The translations under genes were made by a program, and so were the position numbers. This document shows, one piece after another, positions 33,283-42,300 of a stretch of 64,000 bases of DNA (position 1 is the stretch's first letter; each line of letters begins with the position of its first letter). The notes under the pieces are model-generated. The model made no database searches. It was not told the origin of the DNA and saw only the letters and a program-made list of their open reading frames with translations. The DNA lies in NCBI RefSeq assembly GCF_030010625.1, contig NZ_JASCXN010000010.1:62001-126000 (forward strand), given 5' to 3'. Origin of the DNA: Streptomyces sp. CC208A. Its GTDB lineage: Bacteria; Actinomycetota; Actinomycetes; Streptomycetales; Streptomycetaceae.

Positions 33283-34866
33283 TTACTTGCAGACGGTCCC
33301 CGAGGCGGGGACCACACCTTTCAGGAGGTAGCCGTCGACGGCCTTCTGCACGCAGGCGTTGCCGCCGTTGTAGGCGCCGTGGCCCTCGCCCTCGTACGTC
33401 AGCTCCACGCCGACGCCCTTGCCGAGCGCCTTCACCATCGCGTGGGCGCCCTCGTACGGGGTCGCCGGGTCGCCGGTGTTGCCGATCACCAGGATCGGTG
33501 CCGAGCCGGGCGCGGAGACGTCCAGGTGCTGCCAGACGCCGGGCACCGGCCACTGCGAGCAGCTCGACAGGGCCCAGCCCATGTAGTCGCCGAAGACGGG
33601 GGACGCCTCGCGGAACCGGGGCAGCCGCTCCCTGGCCTGGCCGAGGGTGTAGCGCTCCTCGAAGTCCACGCAGTTGATGGCGGCGTTGGCGGCCTGGATG
33701 TTGCTGTAACTGCCGTTCTCATTGCGCCCGTTCATGGAGTCGGAGAGAGCGAGGAGAAGGGCCCCGTCACCGCCGTCCGCGGCCTCGAGCCCCTGCTCCA
33801 GATAGGGCCAGAAGTCCTTCGAGTACAGCGCCTGCGCGATGCCGTTGGTGGCCTGGGTCTGGGTCAGCTTCCGGCTGCCGATGCCGGGGATCGGCTCCTC
33901 GTCGAGCGCGGCGAGCAGGTCGGTGACGCCCTGCTCGATCTCGGCGACCGTCGCGCCCGGCAGCGCGCACTCGTCGCCCCGGTCCACACAGTCCTGCGCG
34001 AAGTTGTCCAGGGCCAGCTGGAAGCCCTTCGCCTGTCCGAGCGCGCCCTCCTCGACGCCCGCGTCCGGGTCCACGACGGCGTCGAAGACGGCCCGGCCCA
34101 CCCGCTCGGGGAAGAGGTGGGCGTAGACGCCGCCGAGCTGGGTGCCGTACGAGATCCCGAAGTAGTGCAGCCTGTCGTCGCCGAGGACCTGGCGCAGGAG
34201 GTCCATGTCCCGGGCCGCGTTCTCCGTGCCGACGTACGGGAGGAGCTTGCCGGCGTCCTTCTCGCAGCCCGCCGCGTACGTCTTCTGCGCGTCGGACAGC
34301 GTCCGCTCCTCCGCCCGGTCGTCGGGGGTGAAGTCCAGCGCGTAGTACGCGTCCAGCTCCTTGTCCGTCGCGCACTCCACGGGCTCGCTGCGGCCGATGC
34401 CGCGCGGGTCGAAGGAGACCAGGTCGTAGCGGGAGCGCAGGGTCTCGTAGTCGGAGGCGAAGCCGGGCAGGGTGGAGACGCCGGAGACACCGGGGCCGCC
34501 GAAGTTGAAGACCAGGGAGCCGATGCGGCGGGCGTTGTCCCTGGCCCGCGCCCGGATCAGGGCCAGCTCGATCGTCTCGCCCTCCGGCTTGGCCCAGTCG
34601 AGCGGGGTCTGGAGGAAGGAGCACTCCCACTCGGTGCCGCCGGGCAGCGGCGACGGCGGCTCGCCGCCGCCCTCCGCCGGGGACGGCGCCGGGCAGGTGT
34701 CCCACTCCGGCTGCTGCTCCGTCAGCGCCGTCAGACCGGCGGTGCCGGTGGGCCGGGTGGCGGCGGCGGTCCCGTCGCCGCCCGGGTCGTCCGTGCAGCC
34801 GGTCAGGCACAGGACGGCGGAGGCGGTGAGGAGGGCGGCGGCGCGCTGGACGGCGGAGATCGGCAT
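33283..34866 (-). CDS. Tap/Slp-like lipoprotein peptidase, copy 2
   Basis: 527 residues, paralogue of the gene at 31703. Signal peptide with lipobox (AALLTASAVLCLTGCTDD). Same catalytic set: FNFGGPGVSG, Ser in FGISYGTQLGG, Asp in IGNTGDPATPY, His in EGEGHGAYN. ATG 34866 (MPISAVQRA) is the likely start. It is the upstream member of a tandem duplication and would be transcribed first. Confidence 0.9.
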   Translation of the reverse strand: MPISAVQRAAALLTASAVLCLTGCTDDPGGDGTAAATRPTGTAGLTALTEQQPEWDTCPAPSPAEGGGEPPSPLPGGTEWECSFLQTPLDWAKPEGETIELALIRARARDNARRIGSLVFNFGGPGVSGVSTLPGFASDYETLRSRYDLVSFDPRGIGRSEPVECATDKELDAYYALDFTPDDRAEERTLSDAQKTYAAGCEKDAGKLLPYVGTENAARDMDLLRQVLGDDRLHYFGISYGTQLGGVYAHLFPERVGRAVFDAVVDPDAGVEEGALGQAKGFQLALDNFAQDCVDRGDECALPGATVAEIEQGVTDLLAALDEEPIPGIGSRKLTQTQATNGIAQALYSKDFWPYLEQGLEAADGGDGALLLALSDSMNGRNENGSYSNIQAANAAINCVDFEERYTLGQARERLPRFREASPVFGDYMGWALSSCSQWPVPGVWQHLDVSAPGSAPILVIGNTGDPATPYEGAHAMVKALGKGVGVELTYEGEGHGAYNGGNACVQKAVDGYLLKGVVPASGTVCK

Positions 34867-35072
34867 GCCCCCATGCTCCGCCGCCCCGCCCGGCCGCGCC
34901 CGTGGCACACCCCCAAGCGGGTGTCGGGCCGCCGGTACACGACGAAGGGGCGGAAGAGGTCCCGCACCGGCACAGCGAGCACGTGCACCGGGCGTGGGTA
35001 CGGGACCAGCGCGAAGAACGCGAGGCCGAAGAGGAGGACGCGCGGCCTGAACGCGAGCGGCGCGCCGGCCAT
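34803..35072 (-). CDS. Doubtful small ORF between slp copy 2 and the flippase-like gene
   Basis: The 307-base gap 34867-35173 holds an open frame from ATG 35072 with strongly biased third positions and one hydrophobic stretch (VLLFGLAFFALVPYP), overlapping the start of the peptidase gene by 64 bases. It lacks a clear ribosome site. It could be a real small membrane protein or a decayed fragment of one. Confidence 0.3.
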   Translation of the reverse strand: MAGAPLAFRPRVLLFGLAFFALVPYPRPVHVLAVPVRDLFRPFVVYRRPDTRLGVCHGRGRAGRRSMGACRSPPSSAPPPSSPPPPSCA

Positions 35073-35173
35073 CAGCCCCGGCCGGGGCCTCCGGGCGCCG
35101 GTGGGCGCGGTCGAGGCCGGCTGCTCGCTGCTGCTGCTCGGTTTTCCGGCAGGGGTGTATGGCTGCTGGAGGT

Positions 35174-37825
35174 CTACAGCGCCTCCCGCTTCGTCAGCCA
35201 GTTGAAGCAGAGCCAGCCGGGCAGGACCGGCAGCCACAGGGTCAGCAGACGGTAGAGGAGGACCGCCGGGGTGGCGACCTCGATGGGCAGGCCGACCGTG
35301 ACCAGACCGAGGGTGAGCGCGCCCTCGACCGCGCCGATGCCGCCGGGCGTCGGGGCCGCGGAGCCGAGCGCGTTGCCCGCGAGGAAGACCACCGCCACGC
35401 TCGCGTAGCTGATCGACGCGCTCCCGTGCCCGAAGGCGCGGATCGACGCGTCCAGGCAGAGGACGAACGCGCCGGTGAGCAGCAGCATCCCGCCGATGCC
35501 GGTGGCCAGCTTCACCGGCCGCTGGAGCACGTCCAGCATGCGCGGCACCACGCCCGCGAAGAGCGACCGCAGCCGGGTCGAGACGAACTTCCGCATGAAC
35601 GGGATCGCCGTCACCACCAGGACGAGCACCGCGACCGTCAGCAGACCCGCGATGACCGTCCTCGACGGGGTGAACGACTGCGACTTCTCGGTGCCCGTCA
35701 GATAGCCGAACAAGAGCAGCAGCAGGATGTGCGCCCCGAGCCCGAAGAGCTGCGAGGCGCCGACGCTCGCCACCGCGAGCCCCGGGCGCACGCCCGAGCG
35801 CTGGAGGAACCGGGTGTTCAGGGCGACCCCGCCGACCGCCGCAGGGGCGACGATCTTCACGAACGAGCCGGCGACCTGCGCGGCCACCGTCCGCCCGAAC
35901 CCCACCCGCTCCGGCACGAAACCGAGCAGGCTCATCGCCGCCGCCACATAGCTGAGCGCGGAGAACAGCACCGCCGCGGCCACCCACCGCCAGTCCGCCT
36001 CGCTGATCGTGGACAGCGGCGTCCGGGCGATCTGCGACAGCAGGAAGTACGCGGCGACCGCGCCCGCGATGATCGAGATCAGCGTGCGCGGCTTGATCCG
36101 TTCGAGCCGTACGGGCTCCACCGGAGCCTGCGGCCGGATCAGCAGCACCTGACGGCGGATCTGCGCGAGCAGGTCCTCCTCGCGGGCCTCGTCCAGAGCC
36201 TCGTCGAGCGCCCGCTTCTCCGCCTTCTTGTCCGCCTTCTTCTCGGCCTTCTCGGCCCTGGGGTCGGCGCCGGGCGCCGGGAGACCCGCGTGCGCGGCCT
36301 CCTTCGCCCGCTCCCGCTCCTTCTTCGCCGCCTCCGAGGCGGCCAGGGCCACCTCCCGCTCCCGCTGCGAGCGCGCCCGGGCCAGCTTCCGCAGGGTGGC
36401 GCGGGTCGAGCGGCTCAGCGCGATCGGCTGGAGCAGCGGCAGACAGTCGGCCACCGCGTCGGGGCCGAGCACCTCCACGGCCGCCGCCACCGCCCGCTCC
36501 GCCCCGACCCGCAGACCCAGGGTCGTCAGGAACTGGGCGATGTCCATCCGCAGCACCAGATCACCGGCCGCGATCTCGCCGCCGCGCAGATCCGTCAGGA
36601 ACACCCTGCCGGAACGATCCACCAGGATGGCGTCCCCCGACAGCCTGCGGTGCGCGATCCGGCGCGACTGCAGCGCCTTCACCTGCCGCCACGCGCTCCG
36701 CACCAGCTCGTCGGTGATCTCGGAGTCGTCCAGCGAGTCCAGGCTCCGCCCGCCGATGTGCTCGTACACGAGCATCACCGCGTCGGGGCCCAGCTCCGAG
36801 GTGGCGATCAGCTTCGGCGCGTTCGCCCCGGCCGCGATCGCCGCGTACGCGAGGAGCGCCTCCTGCTCCAGCGCCTGCCGGAGGGAGACGATCGACCGGC
36901 GGGTGGTCACCGTCCGCAGGGTGATCCGCCGCCACAGCCGGTAGAAGAAGCCGTGCGCCTGCTGCTCCCGGTCGACGACGGTGACGTCGAGCGGCGGCCC
37001 CGACTCCAGGGTCACCAGGTACCGGCGGCCCCGGTCCCCGCTCTCCGCCGTCTCCGGCACCTCCTCCGCGCGCAGCGCCGTCACCGGCCGGAAGCCGACC
37101 CGGCGAAGGCCGGCGAGGAGGGTCTGCCCCGTCGGCCGCACGTTCGGGGAGCCGACCGCGTACAGCGTGCCGTACGCCACCGTCCAGCCGATCAGGACGG
37201 TGAGGATGATCGAGAAGGCCGTGGTGTAGCCGGCCACCAGCATGGTGAAGGCGTCGAGGAGCAGCACCGCCCAGAGCGAGAACCGCCAGCGCGGTCTTCG
37301 GGCCATGCCGACGGCCGTCATGTACGCGATCACCGGCGCCAGGTAGTTGTGCACCGGGTCGGTCAGCCCGCCGCCGCTCGCCGGCTGGGTCAGCGCGTCC
37401 TGGATCGTGTCCGGCGCGGCCTTCGCCACCCACAGGTCGACCGCGAGGGTGACCCCGTGGGCGAGGACCGCCGCGAGCACGCCGTCGGCGATCCGCAGTC
37501 CGTCCCGTTTCACCAGCCGTTCGATGGCGAAGGCGACCGGCAGGACCAGGATCGCGATCGACGAGACCAGACCGGCGATCTTGACGAAGACGTCGGGGGC
37601 GCCGACGGCCCCCTTGTTGATGTCCTCCTCCAGACCGGACGTGGTGCCGTGGGCGAAGGCGGCGATGGCGAGGACGACGGCGATGACGAGCACCCCGGCC
37701 AGCAGACGCATGAGGTCGGAGGGCCGGTGGACACGGGCGGCGAGCAGCGGCTCGTCGCCGGAGACCCCTTCGGGCACGTCGGGTCCGGCCCCCCCGGGAG
37801 GCTGCGTGTCCTGACCCATCACCAT
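35174..37825 (-). CDS. Kinase-like/flippase-like (LPG synthase TM family) membrane protein
   Basis: About 883 residues. An N-terminal membrane domain (about 40-220, six hydrophobic segments) is followed by a degenerate protein-kinase-like domain (about 230-480; MLVYEHIGGRSLDSLDD, AHRRLSGDAILV, VFLTDLRGGEIAAGD), a Lys/Glu-rich coiled-coil (ASEAAKKERERAKEA, AEKAEKKADKKAEK), and a C-terminal UPF0104/LPG_synthase_TM domain with about eight helices including SAAPTPGGIGAVEGAL. The kinase catalytic residues look altered. Such fusions may flip or modify lipids; the substrate is unknown. Start ATG 37825 or 37819. Confidence 0.85.
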   Translation of the reverse strand: MVMGQDTQPPGGAGPDVPEGVSGDEPLLAARVHRPSDLMRLLAGVLVIAVVLAIAAFAHGTTSGLEEDINKGAVGAPDVFVKIAGLVSSIAILVLPVAFAIERLVKRDGLRIADGVLAAVLAHGVTLAVDLWVAKAAPDTIQDALTQPASGGGLTDPVHNYLAPVIAYMTAVGMARRPRWRFSLWAVLLLDAFTMLVAGYTTAFSIILTVLIGWTVAYGTLYAVGSPNVRPTGQTLLAGLRRVGFRPVTALRAEEVPETAESGDRGRRYLVTLESGPPLDVTVVDREQQAHGFFYRLWRRITLRTVTTRRSIVSLRQALEQEALLAYAAIAAGANAPKLIATSELGPDAVMLVYEHIGGRSLDSLDDSEITDELVRSAWRQVKALQSRRIAHRRLSGDAILVDRSGRVFLTDLRGGEIAAGDLVLRMDIAQFLTTLGLRVGAERAVAAAVEVLGPDAVADCLPLLQPIALSRSTRATLRKLARARSQREREVALAASEAAKKERERAKEAAHAGLPAPGADPRAEKAEKKADKKAEKRALDEALDEAREEDLLAQIRRQVLLIRPQAPVEPVRLERIKPRTLISIIAGAVAAYFLLSQIARTPLSTISEADWRWVAAAVLFSALSYVAAAMSLLGFVPERVGFGRTVAAQVAGSFVKIVAPAAVGGVALNTRFLQRSGVRPGLAVASVGASQLFGLGAHILLLLLFGYLTGTEKSQSFTPSRTVIAGLLTVAVLVLVVTAIPFMRKFVSTRLRSLFAGVVPRMLDVLQRPVKLATGIGGMLLLTGAFVLCLDASIRAFGHGSASISYASVAVVFLAGNALGSAAPTPGGIGAVEGALTLGLVTVGLPIEVATPAVLLYRLLTLWLPVLPGWLCFNWLTKREAL

Positions 37826-37957
37826 GTCCGTCTCTGCGTGTACCACTGCTTGCGTCTGCCGCTGTCGATCTCGTATCACCAGTCACCGCCCGGACGATGG
37901 TGGCACGAAGAGCCACCCGGCGGAGGCAGCAGGGCCATGTCGGTGGGGTGAGGCAGG

Positions 37958-38413
37958 ATGGGCCGGACGAGCCTGGAGGGACCTGTGGGACAGACCGGAG
38001 CGAGCGGAGCGGAAGGCTCCGGACCGGCGGGCGAGCTGCCCCCGTACGCGGAGGCGGTGCTCGACGTCGCCGACCGCATCCCGTCGGGCCGGGTGATGAC
38101 CTACGGCGACGTCGCCGAGTGGCTCGGCGAGGGCGGCCCCCGCCAGGTCGGCCGGGTCATGGCCCTCTACGGCGGCTCCGCCCCGTGGTGGCGGGTCGTC
38201 CGCGCCGACGGCACCCTGCTGCCCGGCCACGAACTGCGCGCCCTCGGCCACTACCGCGACGAGGGCACCCCGCTGCGCGAACGCGGCCCGGCCGCCGAGG
38301 GACACCTGCCGAGGATCGACATGCGCAGGGCCCGGTGGGACGGGGGTGCCGGGGGCGGCTTCGGTGGAAGTGGAAGTGGAAGTGGCAGCGGCGGGGGCGG
38401 CGGAGCGGGATGA
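37958..38413 (+). CDS. Alkyltransferase-like protein (ATL), MGMT family without active Cys
   Basis: 151 residues. DNA-binding half of MGMT: AVLDVADRIPSGRVMTYGDVAEWLG, the GGPRQVGRVMA recognition helix, then PWWRVVRADGTLLPGH where true MGMT has PCHRV. The active Cys is replaced by Trp, as in ATL proteins that bind O6-alkylguanine and hand it to nucleotide excision repair. The C-terminus is a Gly/Ser tail. ATG 37958 is the longest start; GTG 37985 is possible. Confidence 0.87.
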   Translation: MGRTSLEGPVGQTGASGAEGSGPAGELPPYAEAVLDVADRIPSGRVMTYGDVAEWLGEGGPRQVGRVMALYGGSAPWWRVVRADGTLLPGHELRALGHYRDEGTPLRERGPAAEGHLPRIDMRRARWDGGAGGGFGGSGSGSGSGGGGGAG

Positions 38414-38711
38414 GCCGCGCGGCGTGCGGGATCTCACACCGGCCGGTGCCGTCGCCGGTCCGGCCGGGCGCCCGGCCGTCCGGTCCCGGCGAGCGGGGCC
38501 CGCGGCCGCCCGGTTTCGCGTAACGTCGGCGGGCGTGCCGCACCCGGCGCCCGTGACGGCGGAGGCAGGGACGGCGGTACGGACCCGGGCACGGGCGCGG
38601 ACACCGGTACGCGCGCGTGCCGGGACCCGTACCCCTCTCCGTACCCCCGCCGTCACCGGCACCACCCGCGGCACCGGCACCACATCACCACCGACCAGGA
38701 CCGGCCAACCA

Positions 38712-38714
38712 CGT
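38712..38714. other. Intergenic region before adnA (38414-38712)
   Basis: About 299 bases between the ATL gene stop (38413) and the adnA start. GC-rich with simple C/G/A-rich runs; no hairpin, promoter or coding frame that I trust. Confidence 0.4.
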
Positions 38715-41700
38715 GAGCTCCTCCTCCACCACCCGGCCGACGCCGCCGCACCAGGGACAGCCGTACCCGGGCGCGGGACGGCAGCGGACCCCCGGCGCGT
38801 ACCGGCTGGTGCGCACGGCCCCGGTCCCGGTGGATCCCCCTCAGCTGGACGCAGCGCAGCGGGCGGTGGTTGAGCACGACCGGGGACCGCTCCTCGTCCT
38901 CGCCGGGCCCGGCACCGGCAAGACGACGACGCTGGTGGAGGCGGTCGCCGCCCGCGTGGAACGCGGCGCCGACCCCGAGCGGATCCTCGTCCTCACCTTC
39001 AGCCGCAAGGCCGCCGTCGAACTCCGCGACCGGATGGCCGGCCGGCTCGGCGGCCGCCGCCCGCCCCAGGCCACCACCTTCCACTCGTACTGCTACGCCC
39101 TCGTCCGGGCCCACCAGGACGCCGGACTCTTCGCCGAACCCCTCCGGCTGCTCTCCGGCCCCGAGCAGGACCTCGCCGTCCGCGAGCTCCTCGCCGGCCA
39201 GATCGACCTGGAACGGACCGGGGTCGGCGGCGTCCGCTGGCCCGACGAGCTGCGCGCCTGCCTCACCACCCGCGGCTTCGCCGACGAGGTGCGCGCCGTG
39301 CTCGCCCGCTCCCGCGAGCTCGGCCTCGGCCCCGACGAGCTCCGCCGCTTCGCCGAACGCGTCGGCCGCCCCGACTGGAAGGCCGCCGCCGGCTTCCTCG
39401 CCGAGTACCTCGACGTCCTCGACCTCCAGGGCGTCCTCGACTACACCGAGCTGGTGCACCGGGCCGTCCTCCTCGCCGAACGGATCACCCTCCCCACGTA
39501 CGACGCGGTCTACGTCGACGAGTACCAGGACACCGACCCGGCCCAGGTCCGGCTGCTCACCGCGCTCACCGGCGGCGGCCGGACCACGGTCGTCGCCTTC
39601 GGCGACCCCGACCAGTCGATCTACGCCTTCCGCGGCGCCGACGTGAACGGCATCCTCGGCTTCCCCGCCGCCTTCGGCGGGGCCCCCGTCCGCGTCCTCC
39701 GCACCTCCCGCCGTGCCGGCGCGGGCCTGCTCGCCGCCACCCGGCAGCTCACCCAGCGGATGCCGCTGACCCGGCTGCCCGCCGAAGCGGTCCGCGCCCA
39801 CCGCGAGCTCGCACCGGTACGGGACGGAGGCCGGGCCGAGGCGTACACCTACCCCACCGCCTCCGCCGAGGCCGAGAACATCGCGGACCTGCTGCGCCGC
39901 GCCCACCTGGAGGACGGCCTCCCCTGGGCCTCCATGGCCGTCCTCACCCGCGCCGCCACCCCCCTCCCCGCCCTCCGCCGAGCCCTCACCTCGGCCGGCG
40001 TCCCGGTGGAGACGGACGCGGCGGACACCCCTCTGCGCCACGAACCGGCGGTGGCGCCACTGCTGCTGGCGCTCCGCGTGGCCGCGACGGCGACCCCGCC
40101 CCTGGCCCCGGGCCCGACCCCGACCTCCGGCCCCGCACCGGACGGGACGCCTGTGCCGGAGGCCCCCGCACCGGACGGGACGCCTGTGCCGGAGGCCCCC
40201 GCGCCGGACGACGCGCCCGTGCAGGGGGCCCCCGCGCCGGGCGGGACGCCCGCACCGGAGACTTCCGCGCCGGACGAGACGCCCGCCTGGCTGGACGTAC
40301 CGACCGCGCTCGAACTCCTCGCCTCGCCCCTCGCCGGCGTCGACCCCGCCGACCTCCGCCGGCTCGGCCGCGCCCTCCGGGACGAGGTGCGTGCCGCGGG
40401 GGACAGGACGCCGCCCCCCTCCGACGTCCTCCTCGCCCGCGCCCTCGCCGAGCCCGAGCGGCTCGCCGCGCACGACCCCTCCTACGCCCGCGGCGCCCAG
40501 CGCCTCGGGAAGCTCCTCCAGGAGGCCCGCGCGCTGCTCGCCGCCGGCGGCACCGCGGAGGAGGCCCTGTGGACGCTGTGGAGCGGCACGCCGTGGCCCG
40601 GCCGCCTGGAGCGCGCCGCGCTGCGCGGCGGGCCCGCCGGGCGCAACGCCGACCGGGACCTCGACGCCGTCTGCGCCCTCTTCGAGACCGCCGCCCGCGC
40701 CGAGGAACGGCTCGGCGGCCGTGGCGTGCTCAACTTCCTGGAGGAGCTCGACGCCCAGGACATCGCCGCCGACACCCTCACCCGCCGGCACACCCGCCCC
40801 GACGCGGTCCGGCTGATGACGGCTCACCGCTCCAAGGGCCTGGAGTGGAGCCTCGTCGTCGTGGCGGGCGTCCAGGAGGGCCTGTGGCCTGACCTGCGCC
40901 GCCGCGGCTCCCTCCTCGAAGCCGACCGCATCGGCCGCGACGGCCTCGCCGAACCGCTCACCCCCGGCGCCCTCCTCGCCGAGGAGCGCCGCCTCTTCTA
41001 CGTGGCCGCCACTCGTGCCCGCGACCGGCTCGTCGTCACCGCCGTGAAGGCCCCCGCCGAGGACGGCGACCAGCCCTCCCGCTTCCTCACCGAGCTCGGC
41101 ACCGAACCGAAGGAGGTGCCGGGCCGCCCCCGCCGTCCGCTCGCCGTCTCCGCGCTCGTCGCCGAGCTGCGCGCCACCACCGTCGACCCGGACGCCTCGC
41201 CGGGCCTCAGGGACGCCGCCGCCCGCCGCCTCGCCGAACTGGCGGCCCTCACCGACGAGGACGGGCAGCCGCTGGTGCCGGCCGCCCACCCGGACCGCTG
41301 GTGGGGCCTGCACGAGCCGACCCGCTCCACCGTGCCGCTGCGCGACCGCGACCGGCCCGTGGCGCTCTCCCCGAGCGCCCTGGAGAACCTGGCCTCCACC
41401 TGTTCCCTCCAGTGGTTCCTGGGCCGAGAGGTCAGGGCCGCCGAACCCGCCTCCGCCGCCCAGGGCTTCGGCAACGTCGTCCACGTCCTCGCCGACGAGG
41501 TCGCCTCCGGCCGCACCCCCGCCGACCTGGACGTCCTCATGGCCCGGCTCGACACGGTCTGGGACGCCCTCGCCTTCGACGCCCCCTGGAAGTCCGAGCA
41601 GGAGAAGGGGCACGCGCGCGTGGCCCTGGAACGGTTCCTGCGCTGGCACGTCATGGACCGCGGCGGCCGCACCCCCGCCGCCTCCGAGCACGGCTTCGAC

Positions 41701-42159
41701 GTCACCCTGGACGCGGGGGAGTACCAGGTCCGCGTCCGCGGCTCCATGGACCGCGTGGAGACCGACGAACAGGGCCGCGCCTACGTCGTCGACTTCAAGA
41801 CCGGCAAGTCCGCCCCCACGCGGGACGAGGTCGACCGCCACCCGCAGCTCGCCGTCTACCAGCTCGCCGTCCGCGAAGGCGCCCTGGACGAGGTCTTCGA
41901 CGGCCGCCGCCCCGAGCCCGGCGGCGCCGAACTCGTACAGCTGCGCCAGGCCGCGCCCCAGAAGGAGGGCGGCGAGGCCCTGCCCAAGGTGCAGGCCCAG
42001 CGGCCGCCGGAGGGCGAGTGGATCGGCGAGCTGCTCGCCACCGCCGCAGGCCGGGTCCTCGACGAGCGCTTCGCCCCGACGACCGGCCGGCACTGCGAGA
42101 CGTGCTCCTTCCGCGCCGCGTGCAGTGCCCGCCCCGAGGGCCGCCAGGTCGTCGACTGA
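38713..42159 (+). CDS. adnA: AdnA: UvrD-like helicase with C-terminal Fe-S RecB nuclease
   Basis: 1148 residues from GTG 38713. Superfamily 1 helicase motifs: VLAGPGTGKTTTL (I), TFSRKAA (Ia), YVDEYQDTDPAQ (II), FGDPDQSIYAFRGAD (III), MTAHRSKGLEW (V), RRLFYVAATRARDRL (VI). The C-terminal RecB-like nuclease has YVVDFKTGKS, and Cys residues in STCSLQW and HCETCSFRAAC that form the AddB-type Fe-S cluster. With AdnB it forms the actinobacterial end-resection motor-nuclease. A Pro/Ala repeat block is inserted at 40090-40290. Its partner adnB lies 2 kb downstream, separated by two other genes. Confidence 0.92.
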   Translation: MSSSSTTRPTPPHQGQPYPGAGRQRTPGAYRLVRTAPVPVDPPQLDAAQRAVVEHDRGPLLVLAGPGTGKTTTLVEAVAARVERGADPERILVLTFSRKAAVELRDRMAGRLGGRRPPQATTFHSYCYALVRAHQDAGLFAEPLRLLSGPEQDLAVRELLAGQIDLERTGVGGVRWPDELRACLTTRGFADEVRAVLARSRELGLGPDELRRFAERVGRPDWKAAAGFLAEYLDVLDLQGVLDYTELVHRAVLLAERITLPTYDAVYVDEYQDTDPAQVRLLTALTGGGRTTVVAFGDPDQSIYAFRGADVNGILGFPAAFGGAPVRVLRTSRRAGAGLLAATRQLTQRMPLTRLPAEAVRAHRELAPVRDGGRAEAYTYPTASAEAENIADLLRRAHLEDGLPWASMAVLTRAATPLPALRRALTSAGVPVETDAADTPLRHEPAVAPLLLALRVAATATPPLAPGPTPTSGPAPDGTPVPEAPAPDGTPVPEAPAPDDAPVQGAPAPGGTPAPETSAPDETPAWLDVPTALELLASPLAGVDPADLRRLGRALRDEVRAAGDRTPPPSDVLLARALAEPERLAAHDPSYARGAQRLGKLLQEARALLAAGGTAEEALWTLWSGTPWPGRLERAALRGGPAGRNADRDLDAVCALFETAARAEERLGGRGVLNFLEELDAQDIAADTLTRRHTRPDAVRLMTAHRSKGLEWSLVVVAGVQEGLWPDLRRRGSLLEADRIGRDGLAEPLTPGALLAEERRLFYVAATRARDRLVVTAVKAPAEDGDQPSRFLTELGTEPKEVPGRPRRPLAVSALVAELRATTVDPDASPGLRDAAARRLAELAALTDEDGQPLVPAAHPDRWWGLHEPTRSTVPLRDRDRPVALSPSALENLASTCSLQWFLGREVRAAEPASAAQGFGNVVHVLADEVASGRTPADLDVLMARLDTVWDALAFDAPWKSEQEKGHARVALERFLRWHVMDRGGRTPAASEHGFDVTLDAGEYQVRVRGSMDRVETDEQGRAYVVDFKTGKSAPTRDEVDRHPQLAVYQLAVREGALDEVFDGRRPEPGGAELVQLRQAAPQKEGGEALPKVQAQRPPEGEWIGELLATAAGRVLDERFAPTTGRHCETCSFRAACSARPEGRQVVD
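40135..40266 (+). repeat. 33-bp tandem repeats in adnA
   Basis: Four 33-bp units (40135, 40168, 40201, 40234), the first two identical, encode APDGTPVPEAP-type repeats between helicase motifs. The insert has a sequence character unlike the rest of the protein and is probably a flexible loop. Confidence 0.9.
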
Positions 42160-42164
42160 GCGAT

Positions 42165-42182
42165 ACGTGACGGGAGTCACGT
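42165..42182. promoter_or_regulatory. Inverted repeat ACGTGAC-GGGA-GTCACGT
   Basis: Perfect 7-bp arms with a 4-base spacer, just after the adnA stop and upstream of the lipoprotein gene at 42301. Could be an operator for that gene or a small terminator for adnA. Confidence 0.4.
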
Positions 42183-42300
42183 TCCCGGTCGCGCATCCTT
42201 TCGCCGCCTCGGCGTGTCAGTAATTCGCGCGGCATCGCATAAGAGCGCCGTGAAGAGAACCTGTGAACGTTCGCGTTCGAACACGCTGAGGAGTACGTGC

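Noticed and set aside
31703..33553. Longer start (33553) for the first Tap/Slp peptidase
   Set aside because: The extension runs into the neighbouring gene in another frame and would bury the lipoprotein signal peptide.
35159..37951. 930-codon open frame on the plus strand
   Set aside because: It mirrors the flippase-like gene on the other strand and has the Arg/Gln/Asp-rich composition of an antisense shadow; the minus-strand gene has the membrane helices and motifs.
38653..42180. 1175-codon open frame antisense to adnA
   Set aside because: Gly/Val/Asp-rich shadow without motifs; the plus strand carries complete helicase and nuclease motifs.
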